This document shows, in pieces, positions 11,371 through 22,850 of a stretch of 64,000 bases of DNA. The DNA is from Cylicocyclus nassatus (lineage: Eukaryota; Nematoda; Chromadorea; Rhabditida; Strongylidae). A program made the translations under genes and the position numbers. The DNA is taken from assembly GCA_958299035.1 (NCBI GenBank), contig CATQJL010000001.1:104913661-104977660 (forward strand), given 5' to 3'. Every line of letters starts with the position of its first letter. Position 1 is the first letter of the stretch. The notes beneath the pieces are model-generated. The model was not told the origin of the DNA and did no database searches. It was given only the letters and a program-made list of their open reading frames with translations.

Positions 11371-12696
11371 CTATATCAAAAAAACATTTTTAGCGGACAA
11401 TATTTATATGAATCAATAGCCTAAACCTCGTAGATTCCATAGGGATGTTTTGAGCCTGATTCGTCTTCTTAGCTCTGAGTAATATTTGGTGGAAGCACAG
11501 CGATCAAAAGTTAAAAGCGATTTTGATTGGCTTCTAATTCAATAGTTTGGAGTTCTTCTGGAGCGGGATTCCTGAGGTGGACAAAGAAGGAGTAGTGCTT
11601 TGCATTGAGTGCAAGAAGAGGTAGCTTACTCACCGTTAAGATGAAGTTAATCATGTTTCAAATTACTGCTTTATACAAGGTTGTTTACTGCTCGGAGACC
11701 TCAGAGTTCGCTGAAACTTGGCGCATAGGGGTTATTCGACACGCGGATTACGCCAATTATGCTTGATTAGAGGTACGGTAGGTTACGGTAGGCATACGGT
11801 ATCTGCAAGTTTGTGTCGTTAAACTTGAATTTTGCAGGATTTCAACAGCGTGGCACATCTAAGAACTTAGCTGCAGTTATTTCCCCTTAGAAACCGCTTT
11901 TGACCTTGGGTCGATACGACCCCCCCCCCCCTACCTACTCCCCCCCCCCCCCTTACGACCCCCCCTTGCGGCGTGCCGCACCCCCCGCTTTACCCTGCTC
12001 CTCAGCCGCTTCTCTGTATTAAGGAAAACGATCTTTATGCCATATGCACGAATCTCTTCGGCAATACGCAACACAGCATAAGGTCCTTTGGTTGCAAGGT
12101 GTGGCGTGTTTAAGCTTGTCGAAAAAAAAAATCTGAAAAAATCAATTACCCTAATCTCATGCGCACAGGACATGACTCTTTCTTTCTTGAACAAGCTCCT
12201 CAGCATTCGCGCCTTTTACGCGTGAAATTAAGGTAGAAATTCGGTGTGCATTGACCATAATTGTAAAATACGGCTGCTGCTCTAAACTTGCATTGTTAAA
12301 TACCAAAGAGCTGCCTTCGGCAGGCTATCGGGATGGACATGGTAATTCATCATTCAATTTGTGAAAAAGACCAAGACTATCTAGTGAACTAACTACCAAA
12401 CAATTACCTTTAGCAGTTGAATGCATTGATGTGCACAAATTACCGTATATATATTCGGAAAAATCGTAGTACTTCTTTCAGTATCTGCGCTTTTGATTGG
12501 TTCAGACGTTTAGGCGATCTGCTCATTTTATGTAAGATGTTCGTCCATTGTAATTGCGAGTGAATTGGTTGCTAAGTCACGGAATACGAAATATGAAAAA
12601 CAGTGCTTTGGGCAAAACCAATCTTCTTCGGAAATTGTTGAAACACGCTTGTCGTCCCTTGCATTAGCCGAAAGCCAGAAGATCCTCGCTGGTGAT
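11371..12696. other. Intergenic repeats: GGTTACGGTAGG unit and C-rich tracts
   Basis: 11715-11800 carries CTGAAACTTGGCGCATAGGG ... GGTTACGGTAGGCATACGGT, a single copy of the unit tandemly repeated at 17365-17735. 11925-12010 is poly-C with GCCGCACCCCCCGCTTTACC, inverted relative to 8340-8400. 12145-12195 repeats CAATTACCCTAATCTCATGC ... AACAAGCTCCTCAGC of 8303. No gene was seen; the 12565-12690 frame upstream of the PAN-like gene lacks a start context. Confidence 0.5.
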
Positions 12697-13293
12697 ATGT
12701 TCTCTAGTGGCTTCATCTTTGTGCTCGTTCTCAAGATGGTAAGCATTGATTTATACCTTAAACAGCAACATAAAGATTTTATCTTAGAGTTCAAATACTG
12801 GCGTATTTCGCTACGATCCTGCTGCTTCTGGAACACCCATGTACTACTTCTACCTGGAAGACAAAGTTAGCTGTCTAAGAGCTTGCTATGAAGAAAACGA
12901 ATGCGCAGTTGTGGAATACCGGGAGGTCTGCAGCACCCTGCAAGATGCGAAGAGTAGTTAAATCTTTTTCAGAACGAAGAGGGTTACTGTAGTCTGTACA
13001 AAGAGGGCGATACTCTTTCTGTAGAAGGATACACTCTCTCCCGTGGAGAAACCAATTCGTCGTGCACATTGATTGAAACACTGGACTTTGACGTTTCGTT
13101 TCAAGAAATTTCGGGTCAACAAACGTTTTACAAAGCCAAATGCAACTCCACGCCAGATGTCTCTGTTTTACAACCATTTGACGGAGAAAAATATCGCTTC
13201 TTCATTCTTAATTCCACCAAAGTTCCTAAAAACTGGGTTGCATCGAAATTCAGGTCTGGTTTGCCTCTGATTCTTAAAATGCAACAAGAGTAG
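12697..13293 (+). CDS. Secreted PAN-domain-like protein
   Basis: Three exons, all phase 0: 12697-12738 (MFSSGFIFVLVLKM, a short hydrophobic start), 12788-12925, and 12973-13293 ending in TAG; predicted 166 aa. Exon 2 ends VSCLRACYEENECAVVEYRE and exon 3 begins NEEGYCSLYKEG. Together they give the C-x3-C-x5-C...Tyr...C-x-Leu-Tyr pattern of PAN/apple-like modules, which mediate protein or carbohydrate binding outside the cell. The rest has two more Cys and NxT/NxS sites but no known domain. The true 3' end is uncertain: the frame could splice out at TTCAG|GTCTGG (13255) and continue towards the exons at 16062-16390, which share an NTG...YYFY motif with exon 2. Confidence 0.6.
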
Positions 13294-14276
13294 AGGTCAA
13301 GTTTGCCAAAACTGCCTAGAACACCAAGAAAAGCCTTCTTGAGAAGCATGCAAGGCACCGAAACTTCCTCCTCGCACAAAGAGCGAAAATGCACGTTGTT
13401 GTTTACAGTTGGCTATGCCATTTTGAGATTCATTACATTTTACTGCATAACCCTTTTCATTTTATCGGCTACGTTTGCATGTATTGGGCTGGAAACTAAG
13501 TTTTGCAAGTTGTCTCATAACTCAACTCTCTTGGATGTGGCGCACTCAAACTTGGGCAGTATGTAGAGCGTAGTGTGGACTACGGTTGACCGAAACTGTT
13601 TGGATTTTGAAAACGAATTAGAAAAATTCCGGGCACTTTTTGAAAACTGCATTTCGAAAATTTTTGGGGTGGTAAGGCAAAATGAATTTTTTAACAGTCT
13701 AGACCATGGGCAATAATCCGAAATCTTGCACTAACTTTAGCTAGAAGTTAATTTAATTGGCTCACCAAAAAAAAATGAAATTTAGGGGCATGTCGAGATT
13801 GGAGGGCTGCTGGGGACAACCGTCAATGACTAAGGAGTCAGAACCATAAAAATTCCCCGAGCCTTTACATATTGAGGTTCCTTGACCTGCTAAACACGAA
13901 TATCATATTTACCGGTTGAATCAACGCCCCTTCTTTGTTTAGGATGGGACTCTATATCGTACAGCTACAGTAGTCTCACAAAAAAACCCTTATCACGCAA
14001 CTTCAGCATCGTTCTTGTGATCAGCATGTCGGATAACCCCTCCATGCCAAGTTTCACCCAAATTTGTCGAATTTTATAATTTTTTCCCTTCATACTATAT
14101 ACCTACCGTAACCCTCACTGCGACGTCAGGATTTGATAGAACAGCAGCTGCGCTTGTAGCTTACATCATAACCAAGACATTGGCAGAATTTTAGTGCACC
14201 ATGTTGAGTGAGAGAAATATCGGACTAGTTGCAAAACTTAGTTTCCCACCTAATACATCCGATATACAGGATGTCT
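13294..14276. other. Downstream or intronic region, no clear exon
   Basis: The frame at 13303-13566 has a hydrophobic stretch but no supporting splice sites. A decayed Helitron-like fragment (GTGATCAGCATG ... CCAAGTTTCACCCAAAT) lies near 14018-14075. Nothing else is supported. Confidence 0.35.
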
Positions 14277-14925
14277 CAAAAGTATGTATACACTGTTTGA
14301 TTAATTATAACTCTCTTCCCAAAAAGTCTTTCGCCTACCCTCAAGCAGTGTTTTGTAGAGCTAGCTTCAGCTTAGATCTTAGGTGATGGAGCAAATCACC
14401 GATCGCTCTTCATTACTGTAGTAGGATTACGGTAAAAACTTCAAGAAAGGTTTTAAGCAATTGAGGGCTCTGATCCTCCCCAGAAACAAACCAAACAAAC
14501 TGAATTCTTGTGCTATTTCGAGCGCTAAAACGGAATATGAAATTTATGCTTTACTGCAATGCTCCCTTCATAAGCTATGCCAGGTAAACTTCGACGCTGT
14601 TTTACACTTCTTCCTAAAATCGTGATTACACCGTTTGAAATGCCTTACAAGTTGCATAATGACATCAGCGTGCGTGAAGACTTTAGTACACTACTTTTCA
14701 GACTCTTTGGAAACTTTTTGTGGAACACGATCAATCCTCAATGACGCTGTAAGCTTAAAGTTCCAACCGTGTCAAATGAAAGCGATCTGTGATTTGAATC
14801 ACCCTCTACTGTTTATCTAAGTTGAAGCCACTCTGAAAAAAATTATGCCTAAAGATAGGCAAAAAACTTCTTGGAAGGAGAGATATCAACGACCAAACAT
14901 GTATACATACTATTGGGACACCCTG
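14277..14925. mobile_element. MITE, family B copy 2
   Basis: The left end CAGGATGTCTCAAAAGTATG and the right end CTATTGGGACACCCTG are inverted, with TA on both sides. Inner blocks (TACACTGTTTGATTAATTAT, TTCATTACTGTAG) match 2837-3515. It carries no ORF. It lies between the PAN-like gene and the 16062 exons, so it may be intronic if these form one gene. Confidence 0.8.
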
Positions 14926-16061
14926 TATAACACGCTCAAAATACTACTGATTGGATCTAATGCCAGAAAAGTAAAACTCATTAGTGCGACCGTGCTTCTT
15001 CTACAGGTAAAGAATTAGGTTCACAACGACATTGATACAAACGCGATGCTTTTGTCACTTCTGAGCATATAAAAGTAGAATTACACGCTCGAAGTTGCAA
15101 GGAACTGGACGAACTGTTACCGCGCCGCTACTCTCGTATAGATTCTAACAAAATTTGCTCAGATACATCATGTGCTTCTGTGAGTGAAATACTTATAAAT
15201 CTCTACCATCAGAGATGATTGTTTTGCTCGAAGAGCGTTTCGGTGCTTTCTAGCAAGGTTTGTTACCTTCTCGGTTCCAAGACATCAAGCGCATTGTTCA
15301 GGCAAATCGGGACATGATTGTGGAGCTTCATCTGAGGCACTGCACAGTAAATAGCACTTTGAATAATTCCATAGCCAAACCTTCATTTCCATAACTGAAC
15401 TATTGCGGATTTGCATCAGCCTGCATGCTTATGTGCGGGATAATTATGAGGGCTGGTGGGTCCTGGCTAAAAGCATGCAAGACGATGTAAGTCGTTCGCA
15501 CAGTAGGAGTCAGGTTTAGAGGCGAATCTCTCGGCTGTGGATGAACATTAGCGCTGCCGCTGGGACAGCACCTGACATAGCGCCCGACAATCAGTTTCAC
15601 GTAAATTATACGTGCCCAGATTTGCCTGAGCAAACCTTCAAGTTGTCTCATAAATTTTCTCCTACTTCAACGTGTGGTACTTCTAACGAATGTTGCGCCC
15701 ATCCTATTGAGTTTGCTTTGGCCTATTGAGTGTGACGAAAGTATAAGAAACATATGAATTTGTTGAACTCGTGAAAAATTACGAGACAACCAAAATTCTC
15801 CGTTGTGTAAACTTTATTTAGGCTCCTCTTCTCCAAAAAGGCAGAGGAAACATGCAAGTCCATTCCTGTCTTTCACAAAGCAAGTGAGTTAGGTGATTAT
15901 TCAGTGCTAATAAAACTGGGCTGTTCGTTCCGGAAAATGCAGAAAAAGTTAAAAATTTTCAAACCAAACAGTAGTATAAAGTTATAGTAGTAGGCAGCAC
16001 ATAAAATATCTCTAGTAGAGTGAATCAATAAATTACATTTTATCTCTATGCAAACATTCAG
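14926..16061. other. Unassigned; possible exons
   Basis: A frame after TTTCTAG at about 15259 (SRFQDIKRIVQANRD, VELHLRHCTVNSTLNNS) and a frame at 15541-15729 (NYTCPDLPEQTFKLSHK, CGTSNECCAHP) are Cys-containing and look coding, but no consistent donor/acceptor path to 12697-13293 or 16062 could be drawn. Confidence 0.3.
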
Positions 16062-16390
16062 ACCATCGTCGCCTATTCTTTGGCGAGACATACAACACTA
16101 CTGGCTACTACTTCTACAACGCGTATGCCTTCGCCAATCTTTGCGTTTCTCCGGCCGGCGAATGCCTAGGTGTGCAAGAAATTCAAGAATATGTCGACGA
16201 GCAGGGCAACTTCTTCTACGATGCGCCCGGAAGAATGGACATGGCAGACTCTGGCTTGAATCAAACCTTCTTCATTTCAGGCAAAAGACATTCGTAAGCC
16301 TATTTGTAGTCCGCAATTCGCAATGCATTATTATGAGATTAAATGAGATTTTGATTGTGATAGACTAGTTTGGACACGGCAGCGAAATAA
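16062..16390 (+). CDS. Two 3'-terminal exons of an unidentified protein
   Basis: Exon 16062-16293 follows ACATTCAG and encodes HRRLFFGETYNTTGYYFYNA, then LCVSPAGECLGVQEIQEYV and DEQGNFFYDAPGRMDMADSG, ending TTC|GTAAGC. The last exon, 16369-16390, completes the Ser codon and encodes LDTAAK-stop. An AATAAA (16386-16391) overlaps the stop codon, as is common in compact nematode genes. The intron before 16062 is phase 1, so upstream exons exist. Two Cys and aromatic-rich composition suggest an extracellular protein. The NTG...YYFY similarity to 12788-12925 hints at one gene spanning 12697-16390, but the link is not proven. Confidence 0.55.
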
Positions 16391-16391
16391 A
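16386..16391 (+). promoter_or_regulatory. Polyadenylation signal AATAAA
   Basis: Canonical AATAAA overlapping the TAA stop of the 16062-16390 exons. Confidence 0.5.
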
Positions 16392-16955
16392 CTGTTTGAG
16401 CAATCCGTCTTTTTGAAAGTGCTCCATAATGAAGATCAGTTTTCGTTGAGACAAGGTAAAGCCCAAAAAGATTTGAAGTCAATTTTCACAAATATAGTGT
16501 GTGTCCCGGCCAGCTCTTCATAGGCACCTCCGCGACGCACGCGCAGCGCACGCTTCCTATCATCGGCGCTCTTTTTTTGGGTTTTAAATGAGAATTCCTT
16601 TTTTTTCTTTCATCATTCAGCGCTGTTGCCGCATGATTTCTCTGTTAAAGGGTGGTCGATGGACAATGACTAATTAGGCCCGTATGCACCTACATCCCCG
16701 CTGAGGAGGGAATGGGATCTAAGGGCCGCATGGGCGGCGTGGCAGGAGTTCCCAAAGCCTAGCCGCTTTTTCTCGCAGGGGTACTTGGCACCTCCAGGAA
16801 TCCCTTGAGGGACATCACACCTTCTCGGGGCCAAAGGGCGGCTCCGCCCATCGTTCCTTCCTCTGTGTGCCCTCATTCTGAATTGTACACGCACTGTAAG
16901 ACGTGCTTCATTATATATGAGAATAATGAAACTGAAATCGAGAAACAAAAAATCA
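16391..16955. other. Intergenic with one foldback arm
   Basis: 16677-16720 (GGCCCGTATGCACCTACATC ... GAGGAGGGAATGGGATC) matches the outer arms of the foldback at 19223-20105. No gene was seen. Confidence 0.45.
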
Positions 16956-17364
16956 GGGTCGGTAGTAAACCTATCGAAACTCAGAGTTATAACTCAGAGT
17001 CAACTCTGAGTTATCTCTGAGCTAACGCGCAACTTTTTGACCCCATTAACAGGTGTTTGAACAGATCAAATCCGGAAAGCGATGATATAGCAGGATTCCC
17101 CTTAACACGTAGTTTATTCCTAGTAGCGCAACATTGTCCAAATCGCCCTGCACAAGAAACAGCGCCACCAAACGCGCAACTGGTGTCTGCGATAACTCTG
17201 AGTTTGGTGCGCGTTCCAGTCTATCGTGGAACTCAGAGATAACTCTGAGTTTGGTCAGAGAAAGAGAAATAGTGCGCAAAAGAAGAGGGGCAGCTAAAAA
17301 GTCCTCCGGGATACATTTTGCTCGTAGTTTAAGCAGGCATGGGGTATCGTGGTGCGCAGTAAAT

Positions 17365-17735
17365 TACAAAATTTCGAAATTTTGTAAAAACTTGGCCCAG
17401 GGGGTTATTCGGTGCGCTGATCAAATATGGCATGCAAATTATACTGTGGTGTCATCTGACGAGGTTACGGTAGGTTTACGGTAGATAGGAGAAAATCGCG
17501 AAACTGATTAAAACTTGGTACGCTGGGGTTATTCGAGGCGCTGATCACGAATATGACATGCATTTTATACTGCAGTGTCATCTGACAAGGTTACGGTAGG
17601 TTTACGGTAGATGAATTAAAAGCGGCGGAATTAGCCGAAATTTGGTACACTTCAGTTATTCGGGATGTTACGGACAATCTATCTGCTACATACACTGGTG
17701 ACATATAGAACGGTTACGGTAGGTATACGGTAAGT
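17365..17735 (+). repeat. Three tandem units of about 120 bp (GGTTACGGTAGG)
   Basis: Each unit runs from an AACTTGGyaCrC...GTTATTCGG block to TCATCTGACaAGGTTACGGTAGG...TACGGTA. The copies are diverged by perhaps 20-30 percent by eye. Single dispersed units occur at 11715-11800 and about 44520. Confidence 0.7.
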
Positions 17736-18002
17736 AAGACGAAATCATGGAAGGGCAAACTTTGCCCGGAGGATTTAATCTGTGCGCAAATCCTAATAGT
17801 CAATCCTTATCATTGCGTATGCCATCCGCTTTCTCTATTGTTTGAAGCTTTCAGCTGCGCAAAAGACCAGTCCTCGTGAATAAACCATCACTGTCTGGTA
17901 GAAGTGGAAATGAGTGAGGCTTTGGTATAACTTGTTTTGACCTGCTAAGTGTTAATGGAATGAGTGGGTACATAATGGCAAAGCAATTTGAGTGTTCATG
18001 GG

Positions 18003-18066
18003 TGTGTCATGGTCTAGCGGTTCAGTGATAGGATCTTTACGCTAGAGCAAACGGGTTCGAGTCCCT
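18003..18066 (+). other. tRNA-like relic
   Basis: TGGTCTAGCGGTTCAGTGA resembles an A box and GGGTTCGAGTCC (18053-18064) a B box, 25 bases apart. The acceptor and T stems do not pair well, so it is a tRNA pseudogene or SINE head. Confidence 0.5.
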
Positions 18067-18269
18067 ACTTTAACGTCGCTTTTGCAGCAAAGTGCTTAAC
18101 AGCTCGTCAAAGCAAAACTCCGAGCTTGAGAGTTGGAATTTGGAATTACGAAAGCGGAACTCAGAGTTTCAATAAGCGTAACTCAGAGTTTCAAAAGCGG
18201 AACTCAGAGTTATCTCTGAGTTAACGCGGAGCTTCAAACTCGGAGTTTCGACCAGATTACTACCGACCC

Positions 18270-19222
18270 AGGTTTCTACAAGATTCAAAATCCGTAAATG
18301 ACTGCAGATGAATCTCAGCACTTCCAGTTACGTTTCACTCTTGTTTTAGGGTAAAATGACGCTTCCTTAAAAACTTGGTAGTGCTCGCGTTTGAGTAAGT
18401 TTGTGATGCATATCACATTAATATAAACCAAGCAGAAGTTATGAGTCTTCCAAACACAGTATATAAGAGAGAAGTTACTTAATTTCAGGCAAGTTCGAAA
18501 TTTCAATCAAGAATACAGCGAGTTAGAATATCTTGCAAATTTGGTATATTTGGAACTCTTATCCATTCGATCTTGCGAGAAGTTTGGTATTAATTTCAAT
18601 ACATCGATTGTGGAAAATATTACAACTGAATTTTTCTTTTTAATAATCTGGATCTTATTGATCATTAGCATAGTTGGAATGAAAAACTCATTCGAATATA
18701 TGATGGCAGACAAAACTAGAAAGTATATGTGTGCAGATATCCTAACTGTTGAATAAGCGTGAAGTTGCTCACTCGAAAGCTTTGTTAAACTCAGTTTAAA
18801 ATGGGCCCTCCTAATGTTGAGAAGATATTTCGATTTTCAAACTCCTGTTGCTAAATTACTTCAATCTGACCAGTAATGTACAGTTGATCAACTAGAACCT
18901 CTAATTCGAATGACCGGGTTTTCTATTCAAAAAATAGTAATGTTATCTTTTTGAAAAGGAGGAATGCAGAAGTTTCCAAGTCACCTCATTTGGAAAATAG
19001 TAACTATGCTCTTCGTTTTTTCTCCATTTTTTTCTCTTTTAATTACCTTGCTACCTGAATCTATGTGCTCACTGCCTGCACACCTCACAATGAGACCAGT
19101 AAACGGGTGGAACATTGGGCGGGGCTTGACCTCTAAGGCGTGGAGGTGATAGAACCCTCCTGGGTGCGAATGCCTGTGCGAAGTTGGTGCGAGGAAAGGT
19201 GCTAGGAACTGCTGCACGCCCT
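18270..19222. other. Intergenic, nothing identified
   Basis: AT-rich, with opposed short frames at 18315-18756 that look like chance. Confidence 0.4.
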
Positions 19223-20105
19223 CCGGCCGCATGCACTAACATCCCCGCGGGGAGGGGATCGCACCTTAAAAGAAAGCTTTATATCTCGAAACTCCAGATA
19301 CCTGGATTTCATGTTGTGTACCTATCTGTAATTATTCCTACTACCCTTCACGATGAACATGTTGAACAGGAGCGAGAAGCTGTACGAACCGCATTTTTCA
19401 GCTTTAGTATGATCCCTGATGATCCCGGCGCTTTTCTTTAAAGTCATTTTTCTTTCTCCGAAGTTAACGAAAAACCTCCAAAGTTGTGCAGGTCATCTAA
19501 ACCGACAGTGCTAAGCATGTTGCTGATAAGAACAAATGAGTTTCTTCTTTCTTCTCTTTCTTGCCTATGAAGGTTTTCATACCCTTATCCGCGCTATTGG
19601 ACTTCACGTTACTGTTGTACAAGATTGGTTTTTTGCCATTTTGTGTGATCCTCTGGGATCTCCTGGGAACCCCCGGGACCACCTCTCATGTTTTCAACAA
19701 GAGAAATGGAACTTGAAGGAAATTGTGAATTTTCCGATAATCCTAGTTCGCGAGCAGTGGTTCATCGAAGATTTTGATATCCTGAGATTTCACTTAGTTT
19801 TACTATAAACATGTTTAGCAGTGCCGTAGTATGTGCAGAGTAGAATTTTGCAGCATTTTCATTGACTTTTCAGGAAAATAAATGACCACATGGGAGGTGA
19901 TCCCCTGGGGATTCCCAAAAGATCCCCAGGGGATCACATGAGGCAAAAAAAAACTTTTATGGCAGTGACCTGGCACCCACTATGCGCAGGGTATGAGGGT
20001 ATGAGAACCTTCATGAGAGAAGGAAGAAGAAATATATCTAGAGAGAGATATGACTCTCCCCTCTCAGATCCCCTCCCCTCTAGCGGGATGTACGTGCATA
20101 CGGGC
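19223..20105. mobile_element. Foldback element, about 880 bp
   Basis: Three nested inverted pairs: outer 19223-19260 / 20068-20105 (CCGCATGCACTAACATCCC and complement), middle 19536-19590 / 19990-20035 (CCTATGAAGGTTTTCATACC type), and inner 19648-19690 / 19889-19944 (GATCC...GGGGATC). No coding capacity. A third copy of the outer arm is at 16677. Confidence 0.65.
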
Positions 20106-22419
20106 CTTGGACTTTGCCTGAGGGCGTTATCTTTAATGATTTCTCGTTTTTGTTCGCTAGTAATGGAATTTCGAGCGATCTTTAGGAAGAACTACCTCTG
20201 CAGCCTCTCAAACTAAGCATGAGTGTTTACTAGTTGATTTTATGCGATTTGGTGCTTTTATGTATATGTGAATGCCTTTTGAAGGGTACAAAGCTTCTTC
20301 AATCAAATACTTATAAGTTAAAGCTAAAAAGTTTAGATTTTGCTATGCTTATTGATTTGAAACGTTACAAAAACAACTTTATGGTGCTTTGTAAGTCACT
20401 ACTTGCTATTGCATTCATCACTAAAGTTTCAATTCCGCACCGATTTACTTATAAATCTGAAAGGGATACAAGCTCTACTCCTGCCTGAGGTTTTCTCAAA
20501 GGTGAGGCTGAGAAGTCTGCCTTTCCTCATTTACTCATTTTTCTGCGTGAAAAATAACTTACCACTCTATCGACGCGATAAGCAGTGAAAAAGGATTGCG
20601 CTGCGTATGCGTCGCAAGGTGGTACCGATGGGAAGCTGGCTAGGGAATACGCTACACCTGTTAGTACAGAAATTTTCCAACCTCATGTGGTCTTTCCCAA
20701 TGAGATTTATAAGCGGTTACACAATTGCTCGTAAACAGAGTGCTGATACTTCAAGGCAGGCAACTTGCGCGTGCAAATGACTATAGAGAACATAATCTCA
20801 GGTGCTGCTCCCTCTGGCAATTTGTTTACGCGCACACACATGCTGTCGGCAAATGCAATTGGGTGGCTGGAAAGCGGGACTTTGTGACCTAATTGAGGGC
20901 GCTTGCGCTCGCTACGCAGTCTGCACGTTCCCCGCCTTCCAGCCGCCAAGCCAGCTGTAATGGGTACATACACCTTATTCCCTTACATATATCTATCGGC
21001 CCGTTACTCTGTTTTGAAAAGCCGTAAAACGCTTTACAAAACAGCGTTTCGTATCTGCTAGACGATTTCCGGACAAAGTCATACCTAAGTGTACTACTTT
21101 CTCCAAATCACTAAATGCCAAGTAAGCCAGGATAGGCCGTACCCGGACAGGGTAGGTCGCACCGTCAAGTGGTTAAGCGAATTTACATGCTAAGCTCACT
21201 TGACTCAGCTACAACTTTGCATACGTTGGATTTTTCATTGACCACGCAAACGGTATCGCATCAAAATCAAGTTTTATCTTAAGATTGAATTCACAGTCTT
21301 CTATCATTGTGTATTATGGTAACATGAATATACGACAAGATATAATAAAATGTTGAGAATATTTGGTAGCAGCAGCTTCGGAATAGGGATTCGCAGCTTT
21401 GCTCGGCCCTGCCAATAAATTGTGGTAAAGGTTGCCCTTCTATAATTCTACACAATATTTCCTTATAGTCCTACTTCTACAAGACAACTCCCTGCCCCCA
21501 TCATGTACTCGTAATCACCACGCTCACTTACCTTGCTATACTAATTCTCAGACCCTAGGTAGATTTTGTTATATCAACTTACCTTTTTTCTGTACCAACT
21601 TCTATCCTCGGTTCAAAGTTTAAAAAATTGATAAAAGATAGAGATAATCAGTAATACTGGGAAGTAAGATTGCATTCGTAATCAGCGCATTTCCTTACAT
21701 CTTGTACCAGCTCTCAAAGCACCAGCGTAAAGTTTATGGAAACTCGATAAAATCATGAGAAAAACCAAAATTTTGAAACTAATTCTGTAAATACTCACTT
21801 TATTTTGCATCAATCTCCAGGTCCAAGCACAAAGCTTGCGAAACATCGATAAAATTATTAAAATAGTTGATAGTTTTGAATCAGCCCTATAATTTGGTCC
21901 AAATCGACTAAAAATTCAATCATTGAAATAAAACATACGAATATATTACCATTCGAAATTAGAAACTCGGAGTTTTCCATAATCAAATAAAAATCGAAAA
22001 CTCGAATCAGAAAAAGGTGTTTCAAATAGAGTTTGAAAGTTCGGATAATCAAAAAGCAAGATCTCGAATTCGAAAACTCTTACTGGAAACCTAATCTCGA
22101 ATGAATATTATTCGGATGTTTTATTCGAATGTTCCATTCGAATACAAATTTGAATGGAATTCGTATCCAAATTCTTTGAGTTCTCAGGTGCAAAATCATC
22201 ACACCGACCGAGCCGACTATGTCAGCAAAGTTAGACACGCTTGTTCTAAGTTGAATAAATCACTCGAATATTATATTAAATTGAATCGAATGTAAGGTCG
22301 CGTTGCTTTTGAAAGATTAGTAACTGCTCCCTTTGTGAACGCATCTACTTATAAAAAATACTCCCAGTTAGAAAATTTATCTACTTTCCAATCCCATCTT
22401 TGCTGCTCTTTGACGACAG
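20106..22419. other. Intergenic; Helitron relic at about 21460-21860
   Basis: 21460-21860 contains decayed, minus-oriented Helitron blocks (CACGCTCACTTACC, ATTGATAAA/ATCGATAAA, GTAATCAGC). A GC-richer segment at 20730-20960 has no recognisable gene. Otherwise AT-rich with nothing identified. Confidence 0.4.
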
Positions 22420-22850
22420 GGACTCCAGAGATAAAAATTCGAAAATGAGGACCTTTCGAACTCCCGACTTTCGAAAATAAATCGTCAGAAATCTGAAACG
22501 CTGCAGAAAAATCTAAGAGCATGTTTCCTATAAGTTTTGTGAGCTGCACTTTCTAATGTCAAGTTTGTGCTGATGAACTTTCCTGTAAAAAGTTGTAATT
22601 TCTGTGAAAAAGCAGAAAAATGCAAAAAAACGTCATTTTTGCTGTTTTCCGCATTTTTCACGAAAGTCAAAACTTTTCACAGAAAAGTTCGATCAGCAAA
22701 ACCTTGGAACCGTTAAAGAAAGCTACTCACAAAGCTTCTAACAATCATGCTCTCAAATTTTTCTGCAGCGTTTCGGATTTCTGACGATTTATATTCCAAA
22801 ATCACGAGTTTGAGTGATTTTCTTATTCAAATTTTTATCCTTGAAAACTT
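22420..22850. mobile_element. Relic of foldback MITE family A
   Basis: CAGAGATAAAAATTCGAAAATGAGG on the left and TTCAAATTTTTATCC on the right, with TCTGAAACGCTGCAGAAAAAT mirrored by ATTTTTCTGCAGCGTTTCGG, form inverted arms like the interior of 256-943. The outer TTAGGTT ends are lost. Confidence 0.6.

Larger units (their letters stand above)
16956..18269. mobile_element. 1.3-kb TIR element built from AACTCAGAG palindromes
   Basis: The left end GGGTCGGTAGTAA...TCGAAACTCAGAGTT is inverted at the right end, AACTCGGAGTTTCG...TTACTACCGACCC. The subterminal zones (16975-17260 and 18150-18250) contain many AACTCAGAG/CTCTGAGTT units, often as TAACTCAGAG-type palindromes. The middle holds three 120-bp tandem units (17365-17735) and a tRNA-like relic at 18003-18066. 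No transposase; a large non-autonomous element. Confidence 0.7.

Noticed and set aside
18003..18066. Functional tRNA gene
   Set aside because: The B box is good, but the T-stem and acceptor pairs are broken and the sequence lies inside a TIR element.
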